Assembly: GCF_000092405.1 (NCBI RefSeq) | Contig: NC_014220.1 | Coordinates: 1,550,001-1,614,000, forward strand | Direction of reading: 5' to 3' | DNA length: 64,000 nucleotides | Source: Syntrophothermus lipocalidus DSM 12680 | Lineage (GTDB): Bacteria > Bacillota > Syntrophomonadia > Syntrophomonadales > Syntrophothermaceae | Part shown: positions 1 to 8,649 of the stretch, piece after piece | Layout: the number at the start of each line of letters is the position of its first letter | How positions within the stretch are numbered: position 1 is the first letter of the stretch | Notes under the pieces: model-generated | The model's input: the letters and a program-made list of their open reading frames with translations, nothing else | The model's database searches: none | What the model was told of the DNA's origin: nothing | Position numbers and translations under genes: made by a program

Positions 1-238
1 CCAATTCCGGTCTAATTCTATAAACCGAGGCGGCATCTCGCCAGAACTCTTCCTCCATTTCACCAGTTACATCACAAGCAACCAGTACATACTCAACCAG
101 TTCCGGCCTTTTCATGGCCTCTCTTACCATGCGTACCCCTTCAACCAGGAACTTTCCCTCTCTGTCCCTAGCTTTGCGTTCTAATAATCGAGACGCGTAC
201 TTGATGAGCGCGTTACGCCGCGAAGTTATCATGTCCAC
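1..238 (-). CDS. SpoU/TrmH-family RNA 2'-O-methyltransferase, 5' part only
   Basis: The first ~79 codons of a leftward gene cut by the window edge. The N-terminus begins MDMITSRRNALIKYAS and continues with FLVEGVRMVREA. This matches the substrate-binding domain of SpoU/TrmH-family enzymes, which methylate ribose 2'-OH groups in rRNA or tRNA using SAM. The catalytic SPOUT knot lies outside the window, so the exact target cannot be named. Start is GTG at 238 or the ATG at 232; no strong ribosome site decides. The gene lies 7 bases downstream of the ktrA-like stop and is probably co-transcribed with it. Confidence 0.8.
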   Translation of the reverse strand, partial: MDMITSRRNALIKYASRLLERKARDREGKFLVEGVRMVREAMKRPELVEYVLVACDVTGEMEEEFWRDAASVYRIRPEL

Positions 239-245
239 TGCCTAT

Positions 246-899
246 TCACATCCTGGAAAACCGGTCCAACTCGCGGTTCCCGCCCACCAAAATAAGAACG
301 TCGCTGGCACTCAATCGCTGGTCGGCGGGAGGAGAAACTATTACTTGATGTCCCCTCTTGATAGCTAAAACGCTGACTCCGTATTTCGACCGCAGGTCGA
401 TTTCCCGCAGGGTCTTATCCACCATTTTGGCCGGAACCTTGGCTTCGATGAGGCTGTATTCCTCAGAGATCTCAATAAAGTCTAAGATATTAGCCCGAGC
501 CAGGTAGTGAGCAAGACGCATCCCCATGTCTCTTTCTGGAAATACCACCTTGTCCGCCCCCACCTTCTCTAAAACTTTGCCGTGAATGTCATTGACAGCC
601 TTTACGACAACGTGCTCGATCCCCATCTCTTTCAAAATCAGGGTAATAAGAATGCTAGCCTGAAGGTCATCGCCTATGGCTACTATAACCACGTCAAAAT
701 TCCTAATTCCTAAGGACTCCAGCACTTTTTCCTCATGAACGTCAGCACACACTGCATAGGTGATATAGTCTTTAACGTTTTCTACCAGTTCTTCGTTTCT
801 GTCTATTCCCATAACTTCGAAGCCCATTTCCGCAAGCGTGAGGGCCACGCTCGTACCGAACCTACCGAGACCGATAACGGCAAATTGTCTCTTACCCAA
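246..899 (-). CDS. ktrA: KtrA/TrkA-type potassium channel regulatory subunit (RCK protein)
   Basis: 217 residues. An N-terminal Rossmann nucleotide-binding domain starts with FAVIGLGRFGTSVA (GxGxxG) and has an acidic residue after the second strand (MGIDRN). A TrkA-C domain (about residues 135-217, ending SDVLILVGG) binds small ligands. It gates the membrane subunit encoded just upstream (911-2260), 11 bases away. Size fits single-RCK KtrA rather than the double-length TrkA of proteobacteria. TTG start with GGGGGTAAGG in front. It acts on the cytoplasmic face of the membrane. Confidence 0.9.
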   Translation of the reverse strand: MGKRQFAVIGLGRFGTSVALTLAEMGFEVMGIDRNEELVENVKDYITYAVCADVHEEKVLESLGIRNFDVVIVAIGDDLQASILITLILKEMGIEHVVVKAVNDIHGKVLEKVGADKVVFPERDMGMRLAHYLARANILDFIEISEEYSLIEAKVPAKMVDKTLREIDLRSKYGVSVLAIKRGHQVIVSPPADQRLSASDVLILVGGNRELDRFSRM

Positions 900-910
900 A
901 ACCTTACCCC

Positions 911-2260
911 CTAACCTATAATCACGTTGCCGCGCGGGTATCTCGCGGTTTCTTTCCTTTCTTGCTGCAGTAGGCTAAATGCCAAGGTCAAGGGCCCCAG
1001 CCTGCCGGCAAACATCAGAACAATTAGTATTACCTTGGATCCGGTGTTCAGCTGAGGGGTTATACCGGTAGAAAGCCCTACTGTACCGAAAGCAGAAACC
1101 GCTTCAAATATAAGTTTCATAATGTCTACCTGACAAACCAGGCTTAGAACAATAATCCCAATTCCAACCAACAATGCTGAAAGTACAGCTACGGTTAAAG
1201 CCCGGTAGACTATCTCGCTGTCGATACGGCGCCCGAAAGCTTCTGTATCAAACCTCCCCCGTAACCGGGAATACACCGCCATAACCAGCACCGCCATGGT
1301 CGCGGTCTTTATACCACCGCCGGTACTGACGGGCGAAGCCCCGATAAACATTAAGACTGTCAATACCAAAAGAGTAGACGGTTCCAGTTTGGCAACATCA
1401 ACACTGGTATAGCCAGCGGTCCTAGGGGTAATACTCATGAACAACGAGTTTACCATTGATTTGAATACCCCTGTTCCCTGCAAGACGCCGTCACGTTCAA
1501 TTCCCCAAAACAAGAAACAACCTAGTATTATTAGCAAGCCGGTAGTTATGAGCACAACCTTGCTGTGCAGGCTCAAAGTCTTAAAACGTCTCTGCCTCCG
1601 CAGATCAACCAGGACTGGAAATCCTAATCCTCCCAGAAGAATCATGCTGCCTATTATGCCTAACACCCGCCAGTCATGACGAAACGGAATCAAGCTACAG
1701 TACTGATAAAACTCCCGCCCGAACAAATCGAACCCCGCGTTACAGAAAGCGGAAACAGCGTGGAACACCCCGTAATATAAGGCCTTGCCAAAACCAAAAT
1801 AGTTCCACAGAGTAAGAGTAAGTAACAAAGCGCCGACGCCCTCGATAAGAAAAGTCATTAACAAAATGGCCCTGACTAAACGGACTATACCCCCTAGGCT
1901 CTCCACATTAAGCGCTTCCTTCATAACCAGGCGTTCCCTAAGGCCTATACGTTTGCGCAGAAGAAAGGCGTATATGCTGGCAACCGTTACTATACCCAAA
2001 CCGCCCACTTGAATCAGCAAGAGTATAATTACTTGTCCAAAACGGGAGTAAAAAGTCCCTGTATCTACGACGACCAGCCCGGTAACACACACGGCCGAAG
2101 TCGCTGTGAACAGAGCATCGACATAAGAGTTGTCCCGTGCCCCCGCCACGGCCGCCGGTAAGGTTAAGAGAACAGAGCCTACGAAGATCACGGCCGCAAA
2201 TCCGAGAACCACAAGCTTGGCCGGAGATAACTTCCAAACGCCATTGTTCTTAACCAACAC
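911..2260 (-). CDS. ktrB: KtrB/TrkH-type potassium uptake membrane subunit
   Basis: 449 residues with many hydrophobic segments and the repeated pore motifs of the TrkH/KtrB family (TSAVCVTGL, HAVSAFCNAGFD, SITPRTAGY, VSAFGTVGLSTG). These four loops form the K+ selectivity filter. Length is standard for KtrB. GTG start preceded by AAGGTGAG. It forms a two-gene operon with ktrA and lies just downstream of the rplT terminator. Together they should import K+, possibly Na+-coupled, for osmotic balance. Confidence 0.92.
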   Translation of the reverse strand: MLVKNNGVWKLSPAKLVVLGFAAVIFVGSVLLTLPAAVAGARDNSYVDALFTATSAVCVTGLVVVDTGTFYSRFGQVIILLLIQVGGLGIVTVASIYAFLLRKRIGLRERLVMKEALNVESLGGIVRLVRAILLMTFLIEGVGALLLTLTLWNYFGFGKALYYGVFHAVSAFCNAGFDLFGREFYQYCSLIPFRHDWRVLGIIGSMILLGGLGFPVLVDLRRQRRFKTLSLHSKVVLITTGLLIILGCFLFWGIERDGVLQGTGVFKSMVNSLFMSITPRTAGYTSVDVAKLEPSTLLVLTVLMFIGASPVSTGGGIKTATMAVLVMAVYSRLRGRFDTEAFGRRIDSEIVYRALTVAVLSALLVGIGIIVLSLVCQVDIMKLIFEAVSAFGTVGLSTGITPQLNTGSKVILIVLMFAGRLGPLTLAFSLLQQERKETARYPRGNVIIG

Positions 2261-2277
2261 TCAACTCTCACCTTGCT

Positions 2278-2313
2278 TAAAAAAAGCATGGTATCTATAT
2301 ACCACGCTTTTCT
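2278..2313 (-). terminator. Rho-independent terminator of the infC-rpmI-rplT operon
   Basis: Read leftwards, a stem AAAAGCGTGGTAT / ATACCATGCTTTT with a 4-base loop is followed by a T run. It lies between the rplT stop and the ktrB start, so it separates the ribosomal operon from the potassium genes. Confidence 0.85.
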
Positions 2314-2350
2314 ATGAAATCGCCGTTGTATGTTCCTAGCCTACCCTGTA

Positions 2351-2704
2351 CTAAAGGTTCTTCTTGGCCAAAGCTGCCAGTTCCGAAAACGCGTCCGGAT
2401 CGTTTACAGCCAGGTCGGCCAGTACCTTCCGGTTAATTCCAACTCCTGCCACTTTCAAGCCAAACATCATCCTGCTATAGGATATACCGTTATTCCGGGC
2501 AGCTGCGTTGATGCGTGCTATCCAGAGCTTGCGAAAATCCCTCTTCTTCAGCCGGCGGTGAATGTATGCGTAATTGCCCGACTTCATCACCTGTTGCTTC
2601 GCTACCCTGAACAGCTTGGACTTGGCACCGCGGTACCCTTTGGCTAGCTTGAGAATCTTCTTATGTCTTCTGTGGGTAGTGACTCCACCTTTTACCCTTG
2701 GCAT
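2351..2704 (-). CDS. rplT: 50S ribosomal protein L20
   Basis: 117 residues starting [19 protein letters not shown], a textbook L20 sequence: a long basic N-terminal arm that enters the 23S rRNA, then a globular C-terminal domain. L20 is needed for early 50S assembly. In Firmicutes it also represses its own operon by binding the leader mRNA. Third gene of infC-rpmI-rplT, 14 bases after rpmI, with a clear terminator behind it. Confidence 0.98.
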   Translation of the reverse strand: MPRVKGGVTTHRRHKKILKLAKGYRGAKSKLFRVAKQQVMKSGNYAYIHRRLKKRDFRKLWIARINAAARNNGISYSRMMFGLKVAGVGINRKVLADLAVNDPDAFSELAALAKKNL

Positions 2705-2718
2705 AATCCGTACCTCCT

Positions 2719-2916
2719 CTATTTATAAGGAATCAGGTTGGCAATCCTTTTGGTATCACTTTTGCTGACCAGAGTTGACTTGCGCAGATTCCTCTTCCTC
2801 TTGGAAGTTTTCCCTCCCAGCAAATGGCTATGAAAAGCCTTGGCTCTCTTAATCCTACCTGATCCAGTCTTTCTGAAACGCTTGGCTGCACCCCGGTGTG
2901 TTTTCATTTTGGGCAT
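2719..2916 (-). CDS. rpmI: 50S ribosomal protein L35
   Basis: 65 residues starting [17 protein letters not shown], very basic, the usual length and sequence of L35. It sits between infC and rplT in the standard order, with a strong ribosome site (AGGAGG, read leftwards) just upstream of the ATG. Structural component of the large subunit. Confidence 0.98.
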   Translation of the reverse strand: MPKMKTHRGAAKRFRKTGSGRIKRAKAFHSHLLGGKTSKRKRNLRKSTLVSKSDTKRIANLIPYK

Positions 2917-2940
2917 CGTCCAGTATCCTCCTTTGCGTAA

Positions 2941-3465
2941 TCAAGCATTAACCGTGTCATTACGGGGAGTAAGTATCATTATCATGTTCTTGCCTTCAAC
3001 CCTGGGCTCGCGTTCAATCGAGGCCAAAGAAGACAGTTCTTCCGCAAACCTCATACATAATTCTTGTCCTAGCTGGGCATGCGAGATTTCCCGACCCCGG
3101 AACATTATCGTTACTTTAACTTTATCTCCATTCTGCAAAAACCGCCTGGCATTTTTAGCTTTGACGAGGAAATCGTGATGATCGATTTTCGGACGCATCT
3201 TAACTTCCTTGACCGTTATTACTTTTTGCTTTTTACGCGCTTCCTTATCCCGTTTACTCTGCTCATACCTGAACTTTCCAAAGTCCATCAAACGACAAAC
3301 CGGCGGCTTGGCCCCAGGTGCGACTTCTACTAGATCAAGGTTTTTCTCAATTGCTCTCTGTAATGCTTCTTTCACCGGTACTATACCGATCTGTTCCCCG
3401 TTTTCATCGATCAACCTAACCTCTCGAGCCCGGATTTCCTCATTGATTCGCCAGTCCTTGCTAAT
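2941..3465 (-). CDS. infC: Translation initiation factor IF-3, AUU start
   Basis: 174 residues if started at the ATT at 3463-3465, giving ISKDWRINEEIRAREVRLID, the conserved IF-3 N-terminus. No ATG, GTG or TTG in frame would include it. GGAGGTG lies 8 bases upstream. A rare AUU start is known for infC in other bacteria, where IF-3 itself discriminates against it and so limits its own synthesis. Both domains are present: the N-domain to about residue 80, and a C-domain beginning ITVKEVKMRPKID. IF-3 keeps 30S and 50S apart and proofreads initiator tRNA pairing. Confidence 0.95.
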   Translation of the reverse strand: MSKDWRINEEIRAREVRLIDENGEQIGIVPVKEALQRAIEKNLDLVEVAPGAKPPVCRLMDFGKFRYEQSKRDKEARKKQKVITVKEVKMRPKIDHHDFLVKAKNARRFLQNGDKVKVTIMFRGREISHAQLGQELCMRFAEELSSLASIEREPRVEGKNMIMILTPRNDTVNA

Positions 3466-3647
3466 AAGAAATTCACCTCCTGAAAACTACAAGCGGGCCC
3501 GCTTAGCCCGCTCAATCATGTCTCCCCGTGGCGCAAAACAGTTTTGCCCAGCACCTAGCATCTACTAACCCAGTACCTTATAAGCACCCTGATCGCCATA
3601 AGGTGAGAAGCGGAGCTTCTACTTAGAAACAACTATGCTCATTGCCA
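3466..3647 (-). promoter_or_regulatory. Probable ribosomal-operon leader (L20-type) before infC
   Basis: About 180 nt lie between the likely transcription start near 3647 and the infC AUU codon. The leader can form several hairpins, including GAAGC/GCTTC, GGCAAAAC/GTTTTGC and AAGCGGGCCCGCTT, the last directly before the ribosome site. Position and length match the Firmicute L20 leaders that regulate this operon. The match is by context and foldability only; no covariance model was run. Confidence 0.45.
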
Positions 3648-3653
3648 GATACT

Positions 3654-3682
3654 AGTCTACCTTCTTGCAACCGCCTTGTCAA
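3654..3682 (-). promoter_or_regulatory. SigA-type promoter for infC-rpmI-rplT
   Basis: Read leftwards: TTGACA (3677-3682), a 17-base spacer, then TAGACT (3654-3659). This is near consensus and lies between the thrS stop and the infC leader, so the ribosomal operon can be expressed independently of thrS. Confidence 0.7.
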
Positions 3683-3701
3683 TAGCTCCCTTGCCTCTTT
3701 T

Positions 3702-5630
3702 CTACCCTACTACTTTTCCTGCGATCTCTTTCTTTATCCGATTCAAGAACTCGGCAACCGGTTGCGCCCCGAGGTCACCCTCCTTGCGCTTGCGAACCGA
3801 GACCGTCTTGTTTTCCGTCTCCTTGTCTCCCACTACCAAGAGGTACGGTATACGCTGCAATTGCCCTTCCCGAATCTTGTAACCCACCTTCTCGCTCCTG
3901 AGATCGCTCTCTACCCTGAGCCCAGCTTCCCGGAAACCGGCTTCCAGTTCCACAGCGTACCCGTGATGCCGCTCGGTTATCGGAATTATGCGTACCTGCA
4001 CCGGAGCCAGCCAAGTAGGAAAGGCGCCACCGAAGTGCTCGGTAAGTATTCCGATGAACCTTTCCAAGCTGCCGTAAATAACCCGGTGTATCATAACCGG
4101 GCGGTGTTTTTCACCGTCTTCACCGACATAGGTTAGGTCGAATTTCTCCGGCATAAGAAAATCAAGCTGGATGGTCCCACACTGCCAGGTCCGGTCTAAC
4201 GAGTCCCGCAGGTGAAAATCGATCTTGGGGCCGTAGAAAGCGCCGTCGCCCTCATTGATCTTGTACTCCATCCCCTTCTCTTCCAATGCCTGCCGCAACG
4301 CGCCGGTCGCCTTTTCCCAGATTTCGTCGGATCCCATCGCCTTCTCCGGTTTGGTCGACAGCTCAACATGGTAGCTGAAGCCAAACAGACGGTAAAAATG
4401 ATCAACCATGTCGATGACGCCTTTGATTTCTTGGGTTATCTGCGAAGGTAGCATGAAAATATGGGCGTCGTCTTGGGTAAAAGCCCTGACCCTCATCAAC
4501 CCGTGCAGTACCCCTGATTTCTCGTGACGGTGTACCAAGCCTAATTCGCCCAGACGTATAGGCAACTCCCGGTAACTGTGTAGGTTCTGTTTGTAAACCA
4601 GTATCCCCCCCGGACAGTTCATGGGCTTTACCGCGTAATCTTCTTCGTCGATGGTGGTAAAGTACATGTTTTCGCGGTAGTGCTCCCAGTGTCCGGATTT
4701 CTCCCACAAAGAACGGTTGAGGATTATCGGGGTTTTGATCTCCTGGTAGCCGGCCTTAACATGTTCCTGTCTCCAGAAATTCTCCAGTTCATTCCTGATT
4801 ATCATTCCCTTGGGTAAGAAGAAAGGGAACCCCGGCCCTTCATCCAGAACCACGAATAGACCTAGCTCTCGCCCTAAACGGCGATGGTCCCGCTTCTTGG
4901 CTTCTTCTAATTTATACAGGTAATCATCGAGCATAGATTTCTTAGGAAAAGAGGTGGCGTAGATCCTCTGCAGCATCTTGTTCCGTTCATCCCCGCGCCA
5001 GTAAGCCCCAGCCAAACTCATCAGCTTGAAGGCTTTGATCTTGCCGGTGGACATCAGGTGAGGGCCGGCGCAGAGGTCGATAAACTCTCCCTGCTGGTAA
5101 ACGCTGATGGTCTCCCCTTCTGCCAGTCCCTCGATCAGTTCCACCTTATACGTTTCACCCAAACCAGAGAAAAGCTCGAGCGCTTCTTCACGGGAAATTT
5201 CCTTTCTCACGATCGGGTAATCGGCGGAGATAATACTCTGCATCTCTTGCTCAATACGATCAAAATCCTCAGGAGTAAACGGCTGTTCCGGATCAAAATC
5301 GTAATAAAAACCCTTGTCTATAGCCGGGCCTATCGCCAGTCGCGTGCCGGGAAACAACCGCTTCACCGCCTGGGCCATAACGTGAGCACTCGAGTGGCGG
5401 TATACTTCCCGCCCGTCCTCATCCTCAAAAGTCAGTATCTCCAGCCTCCCGTCCGCAGGTATAGGGGCAGCGAGGTCCATCAGTTTCCCGTTAAACCGAA
5501 CGGCCAGAGCCTCACTCATCAACCTTCCACCTAGGTCCTGAACCACTTGAGCAAAAGTCGTTCCTTCCGGGTAATCTCTAACCTTTCCATCCCCGAGCGT
5601 GATCCTCAACATCGACTGGTCGCCTCCCAT
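3702..5630 (-). CDS. thrS: Threonyl-tRNA synthetase
   Basis: About 642 residues from the ATG at 5630, or 636 from the ATG at 5612 (MLRITLGDGK, the usual family N-terminus, with GGGAGG upstream). An open frame continues to 5729 but those residues are not family-like. Domains in order: TGS (about 1-65), editing/second additional domain with HSSAHVMAQA, class II catalytic core with MNCPGG and HRHEKSGVLHG, and anticodon-binding domain from about residue 540 (APVQVRIIPI). It charges tRNA-Thr. No T-box motif is visible upstream; a foldable leader is instead (see findings). Confidence 0.97.
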   Translation of the reverse strand: MGGDQSMLRITLGDGKVRDYPEGTTFAQVVQDLGGRLMSEALAVRFNGKLMDLAAPIPADGRLEILTFEDEDGREVYRHSSAHVMAQAVKRLFPGTRLAIGPAIDKGFYYDFDPEQPFTPEDFDRIEQEMQSIISADYPIVRKEISREEALELFSGLGETYKVELIEGLAEGETISVYQQGEFIDLCAGPHLMSTGKIKAFKLMSLAGAYWRGDERNKMLQRIYATSFPKKSMLDDYLYKLEEAKKRDHRRLGRELGLFVVLDEGPGFPFFLPKGMIIRNELENFWRQEHVKAGYQEIKTPIILNRSLWEKSGHWEHYRENMYFTTIDEEDYAVKPMNCPGGILVYKQNLHSYRELPIRLGELGLVHRHEKSGVLHGLMRVRAFTQDDAHIFMLPSQITQEIKGVIDMVDHFYRLFGFSYHVELSTKPEKAMGSDEIWEKATGALRQALEEKGMEYKINEGDGAFYGPKIDFHLRDSLDRTWQCGTIQLDFLMPEKFDLTYVGEDGEKHRPVMIHRVIYGSLERFIGILTEHFGGAFPTWLAPVQVRIIPITERHHGYAVELEAGFREAGLRVESDLRSEKVGYKIREGQLQRIPYLLVVGDKETENKTVSVRKRKEGDLGAQPVAEFLNRIKKEIAGKVVG

Positions 5631-5755
5631 AACAATAACCTCGACAACGTGAACCGCTGCTAGTCCGCGTAGGACATGGATGTCCTGAACGTTGTTAATG
5701 AATATAGCAGACTTTGGCTGGTGCCGCAACCGACCGCGAGTGGTTCACGAGTAGT

Positions 5756-6694
5756 TTAGGCTGAGGAAGGACCGCAATCTTTGCTCACGGTTTCCTTTAA
5801 AGCCGCAAAAACCCCACCCAGCCCTGAAAGCTCGCTAGGAATGATGATCTTGGTAGCATTACCGTAACCGAGTTCTTTCAAGGTCTCCAGAGATTTCAAA
5901 GCGAGAACCTTCTCGTCCGCCCCCGCTTCTTTAATCATTTTCAAGCTGTCAGCGAAGGCCTGCTGAACCTTCAGAATAGCCTGGGCTTCCCCTTCAGCCT
6001 TTAGAATCGTAGATTCCTTGATTCCCTCCGCTTCCCGAATAGCAGCTTCTCTCTTGGCTTCAGCCTGGAGGATGGTTGCCTGTTTTTCCCCTTCCGCGGT
6101 AAGGATAGCCGCAGTCTTTTGCCCTTCAGCCCTTAAGATAGCTTCCCTTTTTTCGCGCTCCGCCCGCATCTGTTTCTCCATCGCCTGCTGTATGTCGGCC
6201 GGAGGCAGAATGTTTTTCAGCTCAACCCGGTTGACCTTAATCCCCCATTTGTCGGTTGCTTCGTCCAATACCTGACGCAACTTCGTATTCACGATGTCCC
6301 GTGAAGTGAGGGTATGGTCTAATTCCAACTCGCCCACGATGTTGCGGAGGGTAGTAGCCGTCAAATTCTCGATAGCCGCTATCGGGTTTGCAATCTCATA
6401 CACATAGCGAAATGGGTCGGTAACTTGATAGTACACCACCGTGTCAATCTGCATAGTCACATTGTCTCGGGTTATCACCGGTTGGGGAGGAAAATCCACG
6501 ACCTGTTCGCGCAGGTCTACGATGGCCCGGAACCGGTCAATAAAGGGTATCACGATATTTATGCCTTGTTCGGCCTTACCATGAAACTTCCCCAGTCTTT
6601 CGATGATCCCTACCGTCGACTGTCTGATGATCTTGATCGACCTGAACAGGATGACCAGAACAAATATTAGTAGAATCCAGGAAATAACTTCCAT
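5756..6694 (-). CDS. SPFH/Band 7 (stomatin/QmcA-like) membrane protein
   Basis: About 312 residues from the ATG at 6694, chosen because GGAGGTGAAAGGA lies directly before it; the frame runs 10 codons further upstream without a ribosome site. One N-terminal membrane segment (VISWILLIFVLVILF), then a Band 7 domain (QSTVGIIERLGKFHG, INIVIPFIDR), then an alanine/glutamate-rich coiled coil (about 190-270) typical of oligomerising stomatins. It pairs with the NfeD-type gene 47 bases upstream, the conserved SPFH-NfeD partnership thought to organise membrane microdomains. No enzymatic role is implied. Confidence 0.9.
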   Translation of the reverse strand: MEVISWILLIFVLVILFRSIKIIRQSTVGIIERLGKFHGKAEQGINIVIPFIDRFRAIVDLREQVVDFPPQPVITRDNVTMQIDTVVYYQVTDPFRYVYEIANPIAAIENLTATTLRNIVGELELDHTLTSRDIVNTKLRQVLDEATDKWGIKVNRVELKNILPPADIQQAMEKQMRAEREKREAILRAEGQKTAAILTAEGEKQATILQAEAKREAAIREAEGIKESTILKAEGEAQAILKVQQAFADSLKMIKEAGADEKVLALKSLETLKELGYGNATKIIIPSELSGLGGVFAALKETVSKDCGPSSA

Positions 6695-6741
6695 TCCTTT
6701 CACCTCCGGTTTTTTGCCTAACAAACCTTCCTCAAAGGAGC

Positions 6742-7170
6742 TTACTGGTCTGCGGGTTGGACCCTTACCTTGACTCCTTCCACCGAACGAATAATTACAG
6801 GCACACCTTCAGGAATGTCCTGGTCGGCTACAGCCGTCCACACGTCGCCGTAGACCTTGACCTGACCCGTTTCTCGCGGAGAGATAGCTTTGATGACAAC
6901 CGCTCGTTTGCCGATAAGCGAATCCACGTTACTCCTCACGTCCCTGGTTTCAAAAAACTTCATCGCCAAAGGCCTGGTGAAAACCGTAAAAAAGACGGTA
7001 AATCCTGCGAAAACGGCCAGCTGTGCCGCCAGCGATTTAGTCAGGCCAACCCAGGTGAACAAAGCCACCAAAAGCGCAGCCAAAGCCAGCCACAAGAACC
7101 AAAACCCGACTGTTAGTATTTCGACGATTCCACACGCCAAAGCTATGACCATCCAGACCACATGGCTCAC
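6742..7170 (-). CDS. NfeD-family membrane protein
   Basis: About 142 residues from the GTG at 7170, which has GGAGG 7 bases upstream; the frame starts earlier at 7206 without such a site. Two or three N-terminal membrane helices (GIVEILTVGFWFLWLALAAL) precede a small C-terminal OB-fold domain (LIGKRAVVIKAISPRETGQV, then WTAVADQDIPEG). This is the short NfeD form, lacking the ClpP-like protease domain. Partner of the SPFH protein downstream. Confidence 0.88.
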   Translation of the reverse strand: MSHVVWMVIALACGIVEILTVGFWFLWLALAALLVALFTWVGLTKSLAAQLAVFAGFTVFFTVFTRPLAMKFFETRDVRSNVDSLIGKRAVVIKAISPRETGQVKVYGDVWTAVADQDIPEGVPVIIRSVEGVKVRVQPADQ

Positions 7171-7550
7171 GCCTATTCCTCCTCTCCCGTGAAGTTGAAG
7201 TGACATCGCTGATTTCAGTGCAAGCAGTTGTTCCCGACCCTTCTCGTAGACCTACCTTCGCACAACATCTAACAGGATATTCGCCTTTAGGTCGTACAAA
7301 TCCTTTATAAACGTTGGGAAAATGTCGGAATTACAGACAACATCCGTAACCAAAACCTAGGAAAGTGACATAGGAAAGCGACAAAAGAAGATGTTTGAAC
7401 GGCAGGAAAAGACAGCCAAATTGCCACGACACTACTGATGTCACGACCAGATATAGCAGTAATGCTAAGGTCCATTATGGCTACATGGTATGTTAGTGTT
7501 CATCCGCGAACATCAGTGTGCATCTGTGGTTACATTTTCGGAACAAAAAC
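7171..7550. other. Non-coding stretch between nfeD-like gene and ytxC
   Basis: No supportable gene. Near 7496-7532, the plus strand contains a degenerate CACAGAT/ACACTGAT-type repeat (in reverse complement), a dispersed element also seen at two other places in this window. No clear promoter or terminator was recognised in the rest. Confidence 0.5.
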
Positions 7551-8474
7551 TTAAACGTCGCCTTTCTTGATCAAGCTTTCGCGGCAACGATCGCATCCGG
7601 TACAGGTAACGATTTTCTCCTTGAAGACCTTCTTTATGATCTTTATCGACTCATTGCAAGGCAGCTTTCCACTGCTTCCATGCAAGACAACCCGGCGGGG
7701 TGCTAACGTTATCAACACGCTCACCAACACGTCGTCAGTGCTTATATCGTCAGTGAATATTTCCTCCAGACATCCCCGCACATAGGTTTCGTCTAAGGAA
7801 TTTCCACTTTCATCCCACATCGAGAACCCCCCCGCACCTGTCATCATTAAATTTACTTCCAGCACGCGGGATGGCTGCGAGTCGACAAAATAGCGCAGTA
7901 ACTTGACAAATTCGTTATATTTCTTCTCGTTGTTCACTTCCTCCCATGCCAAGTCAACTGCAAACTGTATTTCCTTCAAGTAATCCCTTAAGTAAAAGCT
8001 TACAAAACCGTCCAAAATGAGCATGTCATGCTCTAAGAGGTGATCAAGGACCCGGTGAGCTATCCTGCTCTTACGGCCAAACCGCATCAAAAGACTCAGG
8101 CTCTCGCTGTCATCGCAACATCTCATGAAACTAAGGGCCTTTTCCAGAATCAACGACCTTTCTTCCGGCAAAAGGCCTCGGTACGTTTTGTCCAGCCTGC
8201 GTTTAACCAACTCTTCTTCCCACAAACTGATGATATGTTCCGCCACAATCTCAGCCAACTGGTACTTAAAAATGTACACGAAGTCCTCTTCTCGAAATAA
8301 AACCCCTTTCCGTGGATAATGCAGGGTCACCAGCAAACAGTGATACCTGTCCTGCTGCTCGTACCTGGTCTCTATCGAACAACCCCTTTCTTTAAGCCAG
8401 TTGAAATTATGGTGCAATTCTCGTTCAAGACTATTAATTGCTATACTACTGGCTATTCGCATCCTGTAAGTCAT
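7551..8474 (-). CDS. ytxC: Sporulation protein YtxC-like
   Basis: 307 residues. The central LLEHDMLILDGFVSFYLRDY and the general architecture match the YtxC family, whose genes often lie next to thrS/infC in spore-formers. Function is unknown. A C-terminal cysteine pair (CTGCDRC) is notable. ATG start with GGGAGGG 6 bases upstream. It supports a sporulating ancestry for this genome. Confidence 0.8.
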   Translation of the reverse strand: MTYRMRIASSIAINSLERELHHNFNWLKERGCSIETRYEQQDRYHCLLVTLHYPRKGVLFREEDFVYIFKYQLAEIVAEHIISLWEEELVKRRLDKTYRGLLPEERSLILEKALSFMRCCDDSESLSLLMRFGRKSRIAHRVLDHLLEHDMLILDGFVSFYLRDYLKEIQFAVDLAWEEVNNEKKYNEFVKLLRYFVDSQPSRVLEVNLMMTGAGGFSMWDESGNSLDETYVRGCLEEIFTDDISTDDVLVSVLITLAPRRVVLHGSSGKLPCNESIKIIKKVFKEKIVTCTGCDRCRESLIKKGDV

Positions 8475-8649
8475 CGCTAGCCCTCCCTGCAGTTGATACT
8501 CTAATTATATGTGAGGGCCAATCCTCCTATACGAACACGCCAACCCCAGAAAAAACTACCTGAGAAGGTACGACTGAACACAACAGGTCTCTGTCTCCAG
8601 ACTGCATGAAAGGTGTGCCTTTGAGGGGTCTTTATAGTTGTATTGTCTA

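Noticed and set aside
5631-5729. Extended thrS N-terminus from the ATG at 5729
   Set aside because: The extra 33 residues are not family-like, overlap a foldable leader, and better starts with ribosome sites exist at 5630 and 5612.
5631-5755. T-box riboswitch upstream of thrS
   Set aside because: The conserved GGTGGNACCGCG core is absent.
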